Assembly: GCA_963816685.1 (NCBI GenBank)
Contig: CAWFMB010000018.1
Span: forward strand, 62,001 to 126,000
DNA: 64,000 nucleotides
Origin: CAVYUC01 sp963816685
GTDB lineage: Bacteria; Bacteroidota; Bacteroidia; Bacteroidales; Prolixibacteraceae
Reading direction: 5' to 3'
Every line of letters begins with the position of its first letter. Position 1 is the first letter of the stretch. A model generated the notes under the pieces. The model was not told the origin of the DNA, made no database searches, and worked only from the letters and a program-made list of their open reading frames with translations. The position numbers were made by a program, and so were the translations under genes. Positions 17,445-26,575 of this stretch are shown here, piece after piece.

Positions 17445-17584
17445 CATGCAGACTTCACCCGGAAACCAACGAATGAAAACCGGATTTCGATGCTTTTTTT
17501 TTGAAGATCTGCAATCTTTAACCATTTAAATTTGTTTGATTATTAATACATTTATTCACTTACATAACCAGCTAAAAATTCAAG

Positions 17585-18694
17585 ATGAAAACAACTCAAT
17601 TCAAAACAGTATTCGTCGCCTTCCTTTTTCTCATGTTATCCATTGGTGCAAAACCGGCTGACAAACCAATAAAGCTGGCAGTTGCAGGAATGACGCACGG
17701 CCACATCTCATTTATCCTGGGGCGCCCGGATAAAGGGGATTTTGAATTGGTAGGTGTTTTTGATACAAATAAGGAACGAACAGAACAGATGGCTGAAAAG
17801 TACAACCTTTCAGCGAACATTATTTACCACGACCTTGAAGAGATGCTGGATAAGACAAAACCGGAGGCTGTGGTTGCTTTTGGCTCGATTTACGACCATC
17901 TCGCAGTCGTGGAAGCCTGTGCCCCGCGCGGTATTCATGTGATGGTGGAAAAACCGCTGGCGGTAAATATGAAACATGCAAGCCGAATGGCTGAACTTGC
18001 AGAAAAAAACAACATTCTTTTGCTCACGGATTATGAAACTTCGTGGTACCCAACCACAGCAAAGTCGATGAAAATGGTGAATGAAGAAAACTTTGCAGGA
18101 AAGCTGCGGAAGGTTGTCATTCACGATGGCCACCAGGGACCTCAGGAAATCGGATGCGAAAAAGTTTTCCTTGACTGGCTGACCGACCCTGTTTTAAACG
18201 GCGGTGGTGCAATTATCGATTTTGGTTGCTACGGCGCCAATTTAATGACAGCATTGACAAGGGGAGAAAAGGCGCTTTCGGTAACGGCTGTAACCCGCCA
18301 GTTTAAGCCTGACATTTATCCGAAAGTAGATGATGATGCAACAATTATTGTTTCATATCCTGAATCCGAATGTATCATCCAGGCCTCATGGAACTGGCCG
18401 TTTAGCAGAAAAGACATGGAAATATACGGTGACTCAGGGTATATTTTTGCTGAAAACAGAAATGATATGAAGATCCGGGGAAAAGGGATGGAAGCTGAAA
18501 AACAGGAACGGGTTACTTCCGGCGATGTTGAAGTGTATGAGGATCCATTTGCATACTTTGCAGATGTAATCCATAAAAAAGTTGTTGAGCCTGAATATGG
18601 TTTGTATTCACTTAAAAATAACCTTGAAGTTGTACGAATCCTGGATGCTGCGCGAAAATCTGCAAAATCGGGTAAAACAGTCGTTTTAAAATAA
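17585..18694 (+). CDS. Exported Gfo/Idh/MocA-family oxidoreductase
   Basis: 369 aa. A signal peptide (residues 1-24, ending SIGAKPAD) precedes a Rossmann domain starting KLAVAGMTHGH; the usual GxGxxG is modified here to AGMTHGH. The conserved EKPLAVN motif lies at about 122-128, followed by the C-terminal dehydrogenase domain with GGGAIIDFGCYGANLM (about 212-227). Family members use tightly bound NAD(P) and act on sugars, inositol or as GH109-type hydrolases. Periplasmic members in Bacteroidota often act on glycans. Substrate not inferable. No neighbouring glycan genes except the frameshifted lyase-like gene facing it. Confidence 0.82.
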   Translation: MKTTQFKTVFVAFLFLMLSIGAKPADKPIKLAVAGMTHGHISFILGRPDKGDFELVGVFDTNKERTEQMAEKYNLSANIIYHDLEEMLDKTKPEAVVAFGSIYDHLAVVEACAPRGIHVMVEKPLAVNMKHASRMAELAEKNNILLLTDYETSWYPTTAKSMKMVNEENFAGKLRKVVIHDGHQGPQEIGCEKVFLDWLTDPVLNGGGAIIDFGCYGANLMTALTRGEKALSVTAVTRQFKPDIYPKVDDDATIIVSYPESECIIQASWNWPFSRKDMEIYGDSGYIFAENRNDMKIRGKGMEAEKQERVTSGDVEVYEDPFAYFADVIHKKVVEPEYGLYSLKNNLEVVRILDAARKSAKSGKTVVLK

Positions 18695-18824
18695 AACCTG
18701 CACGTAAATCACTGATGAATTTTATCGGCCGGATTTAATTTTGGGGCAATTCTTCCCTGTTCTGAGGCCTTAGCCTCATTTCCATTACGGTTAAACAGTT
18801 CAGCCTTATTCGCTGAAATGATGT

Positions 18825-18917
18825 TTAATGATTCTGTTTTGAATCCTTGTAACTTAAATACATCATCACTGATACCAACATCAGCAGAGCGAATGCACAG
18901 ATAATACTTACGATCAT
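18825..18917 (-). CDS. Possible 30-aa single-span membrane peptide
   Basis: A short reading frame on the minus strand, MIVSIICAFALLMLVSVMMY then LSYKDSKQNH: one hydrophobic helix of about 20 residues followed by a polar tail. It occupies the otherwise empty 400-bp gap between the Gfo/Idh/MocA gene and the jelly-roll pseudogene. The rest of that gap shows only a short hairpin (TGAGGC/GCCTCA at 18763-18778). No homology is recognised and such frames can arise by chance, so this is a candidate only. Confidence 0.25.
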   Translation of the reverse strand: MIVSIICAFALLMLVSVMMYLSYKDSKQNH

Positions 18918-19095
18918 AATGAATAGATTTAATTCAATACAAAAAATGAGTATTGCGGTTTTGGGAATTAAATATATCATCTATTTCGCAAGCTTCCCTG
19001 TATTTTACAGAAACTTATTAAATACGAATTGTTAATATGTTAACAACAGATTACAAAAACAGCTTTGGAAATTATCATTTTTACTGAATGGATTA

Positions 19096-20051
19096 TTACT
19101 CCTGAACCACCGGCCCGATATACGAAGTTGCAGCCACTACATTATCATGCCACTTGCGGTTGGTGCGGGTTTTATTATTTGCAATATACAAACCAAGACC
19201 GAAACGATCGATCTTAAGGTTTCCGGTATCCCGCAGCCGCAGGTTGGGAAAATCGGCGGCAAGTTTTCCATCGATCCAAAATGCTATACGCCCGTCGCGT
19301 TTACCGGGTATATTTGCCTTCACCATATATTCGCAGCAATACCACCGGCCTGTTTCAGGAGAGAAATCAGGGTGTGATTTAAATTCATCTCCAAATGTGC
19401 TTTTCCCCGAACGTGTACCGGAGAAAGGCAATACTTCTCCCGACGGAAAAAAATGGTCACCCCACTGTTCGCCCTGCTCCGGCCAGTAAACATATACATT
19501 AAAGTTTCCGGGAGAAGTCGCCAACAGAATTTTCATTTTCGAAGTTTACAAGAAACTTGTTTTTCCCATCGGCACGGATACCCGGTGTAGCCTGTCCGTT
19601 ATCGTAATACTTTGCAGAAACCGATGCGCCGTTATGTACTGAACCATCCGGCACCGACCAGCCTTCATCAAACTTCATGTACCACCGCAGGAATAAAATA
19701 TCCTGCTTTTCATCCGGTAATTTTGAAATTTCAGTTGCCCGTGGAGTTTCCCGCTTCTAGTATTGTCATCAGCAATGAATTTCCTTCAAAACCTTCTTTT
19801 GTATCGATGGAAAGATGTTCATCGTTTGACAGTATATCCCATCTTTTCGTTAAATCATTTATCGTAGAGGAATTTTCAAAATCATCGGCAAAAAGTACAG
19901 CCGGATCATTTGCTATTCCTTTATCTCCGGGATATTTTGAAGCAATGCCGGTGTCGCCTTCGGGCAATTTATCAATTTGTTGTGCAACCCCTGAAAAGGA
20001 AACAAAAAGAAGCACCATAAAAAAAACAGTAGCGCAAAAAGTATTTTTCAT
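19096..20051 (-). pseudogene. Jelly-roll polysaccharide-lyase-like gene with two frameshifts
   Basis: Three consecutive minus-strand frames together encode one protein of about 318 aa. Part 1 (20051 to about 19735) has a signal peptide ending SGVAQQ and the segment FADDFENSS. Part 2, from my own translation (about 19737-19520), reads ATEISKLPDEKQDILFLRWY and continues to GKNKFLVNFENENSVGDFS. Part 3 (to 19096) has NVYVYWPEQGEQWGDHFF, IAFWIDGKLAADFPN and KWHDNVVAATSYIGP. The last elements match LamG/concanavalin-like lyase or carbohydrate-binding domains. Both shifts are explained by one extra base in a short run: GGG for GG near 19740, and CCC for CC near 19510. Either a true pseudogene or two sequence errors. 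Confidence 0.68.
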
Positions 20052-20074
20052 TTGTGTTTATTTATGAACTGTAT

Positions 20075-20587
20075 CTACCAAAAAACCGGATGTACGATGT
20101 TGTACAACAATATTGCATAAATCAAATCTAAAAAAATGACCTGAAACAGATTAAGCATCCAAATTACAGCAGCAAACGGATAACCCACAATTGTCAGAAA
20201 GTTTTTACGAATGTACCGGTTTGTATCTTTCCACAGGCCCTTTCCGTCGGTGTTGCTTGGAAAACAATTAATGGCGACAGAAGCACCCAGCCAGATAAAC
20301 AACAGTTTTTGCCAAGGTCCTGCAGCATTTAAATTCGCAATTTGAAAAAACAGAAGAGCGAAAAAGGTCCCCGAAATAAAAGGCCCCCCTGCAATTAAAA
20401 ATGACTGCATAAAATTTTGTGGCCGCTCATGAATCACATATCCTGCAGGATTTCCAAACCTGAAGTAACATGTTTTATGCACCTTCACTCCTGTAAGTGC
20501 ACAAAACAGGGTATGTCCGAATTCGTGAAAAATCACACCCGGAAATGTAATCCCTGAAATTATGCGCCTCACTTCATTCATTAACAT
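20075..20587 (-). CDS. Small membrane metalloprotease-like protein (M50-type HEFGH)
   Basis: 170 aa. A zinc-protease HExxH motif, FHEFGHTLF, sits at about residues 20-28 in a hydrophobic context, followed by GVKVHKTCYFRFGNPAGYVIH and a GGPF motif (about 68-71). Three further hydrophobic helices follow, with the sequence NCFPSNTDGKGLWK resembling the second zinc-binding region (NxxPxxxxDG) of site-2 proteases. It is smaller than full S2P enzymes and lacks a PDZ domain. Substrate unknown. It lies between the lyase-like pseudogene and the glp operon, separated from the latter by a terminator. Confidence 0.72.
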   Translation of the reverse strand: MLMNEVRRIISGITFPGVIFHEFGHTLFCALTGVKVHKTCYFRFGNPAGYVIHERPQNFMQSFLIAGGPFISGTFFALLFFQIANLNAAGPWQKLLFIWLGASVAINCFPSNTDGKGLWKDTNRYIRKNFLTIVGYPFAAVIWMLNLFQVIFLDLIYAILLYNIVHPVFW

Positions 20588-20619
20588 CTGTTTTTACAGA
20601 AACCGCAGGTATCCTTTAC

Positions 20620-20655
20620 AAAAAAGGATTCCACTATACCGAAGAATCCCTTTTT
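20620..20655. terminator. Terminator after the glp operon
   Basis: AAAAAAGGATTCCACTATAC followed by CGAAGAATCCCTTTTT: a stem of about 7 bp (GGGATTC/GAATCC) flanked by A- and T-runs, so it is functional on either strand. It lies just beyond the last glp-linked gene (stop at 20676). Confidence 0.7.
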
Positions 20656-20675
20656 ACACAAACGACGGGTAACTA

Positions 20676-20882
20676 TCATTTTTTGGCAAACCGTATCATT
20701 TTGTCTTCAATCATTTGTTGCAATTGGCTTAACAACGCCTGCTCATGCCTGTCGATATGGCCATCTTCGGTAGCAATATGAATAATTTTATCATATTCAT
20801 CACGTGTTATAACATGGTCTTCTATTGCCTGCTCAATCATTTTGCGGAGCCTGCCCGCACTTTCACTTATTTTATCTTCCAT
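20676..20882 (-). CDS. Small helical acidic protein of unknown function
   Basis: 68 aa from ATG 20882; the apparent longer start is a TTG inside glpF-proximal DNA. The whole protein is predicted helical and charged (MEDKISESAGRLRKMIEQA ... RFAKK), with an acidic turn ITRDEYDKIIHIATEDGHID resembling calcium- or metal-binding turns of small TerB/EF-hand-like proteins; this likeness is weak. It follows glpF by 32 bp and precedes a strong terminator, so it is the last gene of the glycerol operon. Function unknown. Confidence 0.7.
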   Translation of the reverse strand: MEDKISESAGRLRKMIEQAIEDHVITRDEYDKIIHIATEDGHIDRHEQALLSQLQQMIEDKMIRFAKK

Positions 20883-20914
20883 ATTCTTTAAAATTAAATT
20901 CAAGTTTAACAAAT

Positions 20915-21682
20915 TTACAATTTTAATAAATTATTCTGGCACATCCAGAGAATAAACCAATACACAATGGCTGCCAAACCAGCTCCGGCTACAGGAGCAA
21001 AAACCGGAACCCATGCATACTGCCAGTCGTTATTGTCTTTATTTTTTATTGGCAGCAACGCATGTACAATCCGCGGTCCCAAATCACGTGCAGGGTTGAT
21101 TGCATAACCTGTTGTACCGCCCAAACTCATTCCAATTGAAAACACCACCAGCGAAACCGGAAGAGCACCAAGTGAACCCAAACCAACTTTTGTACTTCCG
21201 AGGCTTTCGTAATCAAGCTTTGGCAAAGTAATGAGGAGAACAGCAAGTATCAATATAAAAGTACCCGTCATTTCAGAAAAAAAATTGCTTTTGAAATTAC
21301 GGATAGCCGGTGCTGTACAGAAACAGGCTTTTTTAGCACCTGGTGCATCGGTTACAATAAAATGATCTTTGAAAAATACATAAACCATAGTTGCGCCAAA
21401 CATGGCGCCCAGCATTTGTGCCGCAATAAACGGCACTACTTTGGCCCATTCAAACAATCCGCTGAATGCAAGTCCGAGGGTAACTGCAGGATTAATGTGT
21501 GCTCCGCTCATATCGGCGGTAACCAGTACCGCCACAAATACTGCCATTCCCCATCCTGCGGTAATTACTATCCATCCTGCATTAAAGCTGTGGGTTTTAT
21601 TGAGATTGACATTTGCAACCACACCATTTCCCAAAAGTATGAGGATGAATGTTCCAAGAAATTCACCGAAAAGTTCAATCAT
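20915..21682 (-). CDS. glpF: Glycerol facilitator (MIP/aquaporin family)
   Basis: 255 aa with six membrane helices. Both pore signatures are present: HINPAVTLG in the first half and YAINPARDLGPR in the second. The Asp after the second NPAR is characteristic of aquaglyceroporins rather than water-only channels. It allows passive entry of glycerol, which GlpK then traps. Encoded 12 bp downstream of glpD in the order glpK-glpD-glpF. Confidence 0.93.
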   Translation of the reverse strand: MIELFGEFLGTFILILLGNGVVANVNLNKTHSFNAGWIVITAGWGMAVFVAVLVTADMSGAHINPAVTLGLAFSGLFEWAKVVPFIAAQMLGAMFGATMVYVFFKDHFIVTDAPGAKKACFCTAPAIRNFKSNFFSEMTGTFILILAVLLITLPKLDYESLGSTKVGLGSLGALPVSLVVFSIGMSLGGTTGYAINPARDLGPRIVHALLPIKNKDNNDWQYAWVPVFAPVAGAGLAAIVYWFILWMCQNNLLKL

Positions 21683-21694
21683 TTGATTTTTAGT

Positions 21695-23263
21695 TTAGTC
21701 TTCAAAGTAATAGTTTTTAGCCACCGCTTCAAACGCTTTGATTTGATTTTTTTTCCAATTCCTGCCCTTGTCCAGCTCCCGGGCTATTATATCGGCTACC
21801 TCCGGCGCAATGCGAAGGCTTTCACGGGCATCGAGAAACAGTGCTCGTGTGCGGCGGGCAAGTACATCCTCCACTGTCCTTGCCATTTCTTTCCGCACAG
21901 CCCAAACTACCTGTGATTTATAGATTTGTAGTTTTTCGCTTAACCAGCCCCTGTACTTTTTTTCTTTTTCCCCGATTTCAAGTACTGCTTCTTTATCCAA
22001 ACCGTAAGCCGCCAGATTATCAGTGTAAGGATTAATATCCATCCGGTAGCCGTGAACAGGCAGATGGGCAGTGATGCATTCCCTTTCGGCAAGTCCGCCA
22101 AGCATCACAGCTTTATCAATAGTGTCTTCAGCCATTTTCCGGTAAGTGGTCCATTTCCCGCCAATAATTGTAATTAAACCAGATATTGAAATCAGGATTT
22201 TGTGGCCCCTTGAAATTTCCTTTGTCGCCCTTTTTTCATCCTCGGGTTTAGCCAGCGGGCGCAGACCGGCAAATACACTCAATACATCTTTCCGGGTTGG
22301 CCGTTTAACAAGATATTGCCCTGCAGTTTCAAGAACAAAATCCACTTCTGATTCCAAAGCCACCGGTTCAACCGAATGATTCTCAATCAATGTATCAGTG
22401 GTTCCCACCACCACATGGTTGTGCCATGGCACTGCAAACATCACCCGCCCGTCGGAAGTATGAGGAACCATAATTGCATAGTTTCCGGGTAAGAATTCCT
22501 TCTTCAGAATGACATGGATCCCCTGGCTGGGAGTAATCAGTTGCTTTTTGCCAGGCTCATCCATCTGAATGACCTCATCGGCAAAAACGCCTGTAGCATT
22601 TATCACCACTTTCGAACGGATTTTAAATTCCACCCCTGTCTCCTGTTCCACTGCCTTAACACCACAAATCAGCTCTTCCTCCTTTAAAAGTTCGGTTACT
22701 TTGCAATAATTGAGCACAGTTGCGCCATAATCAACAGCTGTTATTGCAAGAGTCAGCGCCATTCGGGCATCATCAAACTGTCCGTCCTGATATATTACAC
22801 CGCCTTGCAATCCTTCCTGTTCTACCGTTGGCAGCGCTTCCAATGCTTCCTCCCTTGAAAGGTGTTTTGATGGCCCCAGGCCAAGTTTACCTGCCATTAT
22901 ATCGTAAACTTTCAATCCGACTGTATAAAAAGGGCCTCCCCAAAAATCGTAGGTAGGAATAATAAACGATTGGTTGGTAACAAGGTGCGGTGCATTTTTA
23001 AACATCAAACCGCGCTCTTTTAAGGCTTCAAAGACCAGGGACACATCTCCCTGTTGCAGGTAACGTACGCCGCCATGAACAAGTTTGGTGCTGCGGCTTG
23101 AAGTTCCTTTTGCAAAATCAAGTTGTTCGAGCAGCAGTGTTTTGTAACCACGCGATGCAGCATCCACGGCGCATCCCAATCCGGTTGCTCCACCACCAAC
23201 TACAATTATATCCCATTCACTGTTATTTTTCTGAATCTTGTTTAGGACTATTTCTCTTTCCAT
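21695..23263 (-). CDS. glpD: Glycerol-3-phosphate dehydrogenase, FAD-dependent
   Basis: 522 aa. The N-terminal FAD-binding fingerprint is DIIVVGGGATGLGCAVD (about 19-35), followed by GTSSRSTKLVHGGVRYL, the conserved GlpD motif. The catalytic-domain segment VFAGLRPLAKP and the C-terminal helical domain are present. It oxidises glycerol-3-phosphate to dihydroxyacetone phosphate and passes electrons to quinone at the membrane. Second gene of the glycerol operon, 25 bp after glpK. Confidence 0.95.
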   Translation of the reverse strand: MEREIVLNKIQKNNSEWDIIVVGGGATGLGCAVDAASRGYKTLLLEQLDFAKGTSSRSTKLVHGGVRYLQQGDVSLVFEALKERGLMFKNAPHLVTNQSFIIPTYDFWGGPFYTVGLKVYDIMAGKLGLGPSKHLSREEALEALPTVEQEGLQGGVIYQDGQFDDARMALTLAITAVDYGATVLNYCKVTELLKEEELICGVKAVEQETGVEFKIRSKVVINATGVFADEVIQMDEPGKKQLITPSQGIHVILKKEFLPGNYAIMVPHTSDGRVMFAVPWHNHVVVGTTDTLIENHSVEPVALESEVDFVLETAGQYLVKRPTRKDVLSVFAGLRPLAKPEDEKRATKEISRGHKILISISGLITIIGGKWTTYRKMAEDTIDKAVMLGGLAERECITAHLPVHGYRMDINPYTDNLAAYGLDKEAVLEIGEKEKKYRGWLSEKLQIYKSQVVWAVRKEMARTVEDVLARRTRALFLDARESLRIAPEVADIIARELDKGRNWKKNQIKAFEAVAKNYYFED

Positions 23264-23288
23264 AAGTCAGGATTTGAATTTTCGTTTA

Positions 23289-24788
23289 TTATTCATGAGT
23301 ATCGTACCAGTGTTTGCTTCGTTCAACAGCCTTTTTCCAATTGGCAATAACCTTTTGAAACTGGCCTGTATCTGCTGCGGGGTCGAAGGTTTTATCGATT
23401 TGCCATTGTTGTTTTATTTCATCGATATTTTGCCAGAATCCTGTTGCAAGTCCGGCAAGATAAGCTGCGCCCAACGCTGTTGTTTCGGTAACTTTTGGCC
23501 GTACTACTTTTTTACCGATTGCATCTGCCTGAATTTGCATCAGCAGGTTATTGACCACTGCCCCACCATCAACGCGCAGCTCTTCCACTTCAATTCCTGA
23601 ATCACGAACCATCGTTTCGATAACTTCCATTGAGCGAAATGCGATGGCTTCAAGCGCTGCACGTGCAATATGAGCTTTTGATGCTCCCCTGCTCAATCCC
23701 ATAATCGACGCAGTTGCATACTGATCCCAATGTGGCGCCCCCAACCCCACAAAACCCTGCACAAATGAAACGCCGCCACTGTCACCGACCTGATTTGCCA
23801 GCTCCTCAATTTCGGCAGAACTCTTAATGATTTGCAACTGATCGCGCAGCCACTGCACCACTGCGCCGGCAATAAAAATACTTCCTTCGATGGCATAAGT
23901 CACTTTTCCATCGATTTGCCAGGCAATGGTTGAAAGCAGTTTGTGTTTTGAAATGATAGGCTTTTCACCTGTATTCATTACCACAAAACAACCGGTTCCG
24001 TATGTATTTTTTACCATTCCCTTTTCAATGCACATTTGGCCAAACAAAGCTGCCTGCTGGTCGCCGGCAATTCCGGCAACCGGAATCTTTTCACCAAAAA
24101 ATTCCGGGTCGGTTTCGCAATAAACTTCACTTGAGGATTTTACCTCCGGCAACATTGAAAGGGGAATATCAAGAATCTCAAGTAATTCTTCGTCCCATTT
24201 TAAGGTTTGAATGTTAAATACAAGTGTCCGGCTTGCATTGGTAACATCAGTGATATGGGTTTTGCCATTTGTGAGTTTCCAGATGAGCCAGGTATCCACC
24301 GTTCCAAATGCAAGTTTCCCGGCTTCTGCCAGTTCGCGGGCACCTTTAACATTGTCGAGTATCCACTTGATTTTTGTTCCCGAAAAATAGGCATCGATAA
24401 CCAGCCCTGTTTTTTCTGAAAACTTCTTTTCAAGATTACGTTTAATCAATTCGTCACAAATTCCGGAAGTACGGCGGTCCTGCCAAACAATGGCATTGTA
24501 CACCTGTTCCCCGGTCTCCCTGTTCCAGACAATAGTGGTTTCACGCTGGTTGGTGATCCCGATTCCTGAAATTTCTCCTGCAGAAATACCTTGTTTTTTC
24601 ATCACTTCCCGGGCCACCTTCAACTGAGTTTCCCAAATATCGGCCGGACGATGTTCCACCCAGCCAGCCTGCGGATAAATCTGTTCAAACTCTTCCTGCG
24701 CAACATTCACAATTTCACCGGAATGGTTAAATAAAATAGCCCGATTACTTGTAGTACCTGAATCGAGCGACAGCATATATTTTTTCAT
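23289..24788 (-). CDS. glpK: Glycerol kinase
   Basis: 499 aa, canonical FGGY kinase. The start MKKYMLSLDSGTTSNRAIL holds the phosphate-1 motif (DSGTTS). GITNQRETTIVWNRETG is the substrate-side region, and GIAGDQQAALFGQ the second ATPase motif. C-terminal ATP-binding segments include LRVDGGAVVNNLLMQ. It phosphorylates glycerol to glycerol-3-phosphate. First gene of the operon; the 182 bp upstream are shared with the divergent AraC-type gene, the likeliest local regulator. Confidence 0.96.
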   Translation of the reverse strand: MKKYMLSLDSGTTSNRAILFNHSGEIVNVAQEEFEQIYPQAGWVEHRPADIWETQLKVAREVMKKQGISAGEISGIGITNQRETTIVWNRETGEQVYNAIVWQDRRTSGICDELIKRNLEKKFSEKTGLVIDAYFSGTKIKWILDNVKGARELAEAGKLAFGTVDTWLIWKLTNGKTHITDVTNASRTLVFNIQTLKWDEELLEILDIPLSMLPEVKSSSEVYCETDPEFFGEKIPVAGIAGDQQAALFGQMCIEKGMVKNTYGTGCFVVMNTGEKPIISKHKLLSTIAWQIDGKVTYAIEGSIFIAGAVVQWLRDQLQIIKSSAEIEELANQVGDSGGVSFVQGFVGLGAPHWDQYATASIMGLSRGASKAHIARAALEAIAFRSMEVIETMVRDSGIEVEELRVDGGAVVNNLLMQIQADAIGKKVVRPKVTETTALGAAYLAGLATGFWQNIDEIKQQWQIDKTFDPAADTGQFQKVIANWKKAVERSKHWYDTHE

Positions 24789-24970
24789 AAGTACGATTTT
24801 AGTAATTCAGAAGTTTGAAATTTACAATTTTATTTTGTTATGATCAACGAAATCGTACAAGTAATACCCACAACGACGAATGAACAAAAGTTTTCATTCT
24901 TAGTTGGCTTTCTTTTTTCTGGATAAATTTTTTATTTTTAAAATTCAAAATTAACCTGAATAATAATCCA

Positions 24971-25786
24971 ATGGTTTTCGAAATTGTTGAACCAAATGAA
25001 AATTTAAAACCCTTTGTACATTCCATTCAGTTAACCGACATGAACAATGGCGAACGACTGCAACATCAAAAAATAGTTCCTTACGGTTTTGGAGGCTTAA
25101 TTATTAATTTTAAAGGAAAATGTACGCTCACCTCCGGTTTCAGGAATGAAATTGAACTTCCGGACATATTTATTGCTGGCTTAACCAACCAGCCGGTAAT
25201 ACTCAATGGCGAAGGTGCAATTGGCACAATTGCAATTAATTTTTATCCTACCGGACTGTATCATTTTCTACGTTCCCCGGCGGTAGAATTATTAAATCTT
25301 ACAACAGATGCCGGTAATATAATCGGAACAAAATCTGAAAAATTAGTTGAACGGATTGCAAACACTGAAAACAACCGAAAAAAGTTGGAACATGTCGAAC
25401 AGTTTTTAACTGCACAATTAAAATCAGTTAAAATCGAAAATAATGTTCCCATTGAAAATGCACAAAAAATTATGTTACACAATGCCGGTCAAATTCCAAT
25501 CAGTGAATTGGCAAATAAAACCGGTACGTCCGTTTCGAGACTTGAACGTCATTTTCAGCGGCAAACCGGTCTAACACCAAAGGTTTATTCCAACATCTTG
25601 CGCTTTAATCATGTTTTTAAGCTTATCAGGGAAACCGATACAATAAAATGGCAGGATATCATCTTCAGGTGCGGTTATTACGATCAGGCTCATTTTATTA
25701 AGGAATTTACCAAATATGCCGGTGTTACTCCCAGGAAATTTTTTCAGCAACAATATCGTGCCTCCGATTTTTATTCCGGAAAATAA
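24971..25786 (+). CDS. AraC-family transcriptional regulator
   Basis: 271 aa. Residues 1-150 form a cupin-like sensing domain (PYGFGGLIINFKG, TIAINFYPTGLYHFL) seen in many Bacteroidota regulators. The C-terminal 100 residues are the double helix-turn-helix of AraC/XylS proteins, with ISELANKTGTSVSRLERHF in HTH1 and IIFRCGYYDQAHFIKEF plus GVTPRKFF in HTH2. It is divergent from glpK with 182 bp between, so it may control the glycerol operon. That is position-based only; glycerol regulators of this type are not established. Confidence 0.88.
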   Translation: MVFEIVEPNENLKPFVHSIQLTDMNNGERLQHQKIVPYGFGGLIINFKGKCTLTSGFRNEIELPDIFIAGLTNQPVILNGEGAIGTIAINFYPTGLYHFLRSPAVELLNLTTDAGNIIGTKSEKLVERIANTENNRKKLEHVEQFLTAQLKSVKIENNVPIENAQKIMLHNAGQIPISELANKTGTSVSRLERHFQRQTGLTPKVYSNILRFNHVFKLIRETDTIKWQDIIFRCGYYDQAHFIKEFTKYAGVTPRKFFQQQYRASDFYSGK

Positions 25787-25967
25787 TATTGCCGGATTAC
25801 TTCATCAGAAGGTTCAGTTGATATTTGTGTAACCGGACACTGATTGGCTGCTTTTTGCACTTTTGCCGATTTTATACAATTTATTGCCCACACTGATTCC
25901 TATTTTTCGCCCAAAATTTACCTGAAATTAACATCATTTATTCACATAATAATAAGGGAGGTTCTAT

Positions 25968-26564
25968 ATGCAAGAAAAAAAGGAATTAAACCAAAAAACG
26001 GGTAGGTTTAATATGCAGCGAAAAGTGCCGCAGCATTCCGCCCGAAAAATTGTTTACCCAATCGCATTTTTCATACTTGTAAATTTTGCGTGCGGAATTA
26101 ACAATGTTCAGGCACAAAAATTTTACGTTCAGCAAAAAAATGGGATTCAAAATGAATTTCTGCTGGAAGGTTTAACCAAACTCACTTTTCCATCAGGAAA
26201 GGTTGAAATCTCACATACCAATGGCAGCACAGTTTCATTTGACCTGGAAAATCTTCGTCTCATGAGCTTTGTCGACTTTACCACAGATGTAATAATTAAC
26301 AAAACGGCGGAATCGTTTAAAATAGGTGTTTATCCCAATCCGGCAGAAAAAGTCTTAAATGTAAATTATGAAACCGATAAATACGGTAAATTCAGTTTTA
26401 AGATCATCAACCTCCAGGGGCAAACTTTAGCTTTTAAGGAAATTGCAGGCCTGGCAGGAAAAAATGAAATTGAAATTAATTTGGAAAATTTACCCAAAGG
26501 AATGTATTTCTTAAAGACACAATTTCAGCAAAAAACAATAACAACTAAATTCTTCAAACAATAA
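25968..26564 (+). CDS. T9SS sorting-domain surface protein
   Basis: 198 aa. An unusually long N-region (MQEKKELNQKTG...) precedes a hydrophobic signal segment ending NNVQAQ near residue 49; an internal ATG at residue 16 could also be used. Residues 50-105 contain FYVQQKNGIQNEFLLEGLTK, a short strand-rich module. The last 80 residues are a type-A T9SS sorting domain: VYPNPAEKVLNV, then NLQGQ, LPKGMYFLK and the end KFFKQ. This directs secretion and anchoring by the type IX system. A strong GGGAGG lies 7 nt before the ATG, notable because Bacteroidota genes rarely use one. It lies 11 bp before the FISUMP gene. Confidence 0.85.
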   Translation: MQEKKELNQKTGRFNMQRKVPQHSARKIVYPIAFFILVNFACGINNVQAQKFYVQQKNGIQNEFLLEGLTKLTFPSGKVEISHTNGSTVSFDLENLRLMSFVDFTTDVIINKTAESFKIGVYPNPAEKVLNVNYETDKYGKFSFKIINLQGQTLAFKEIAGLAGKNEIEINLENLPKGMYFLKTQFQQKTITTKFFKQ

Positions 26565-26575
26565 AACAGTATATC

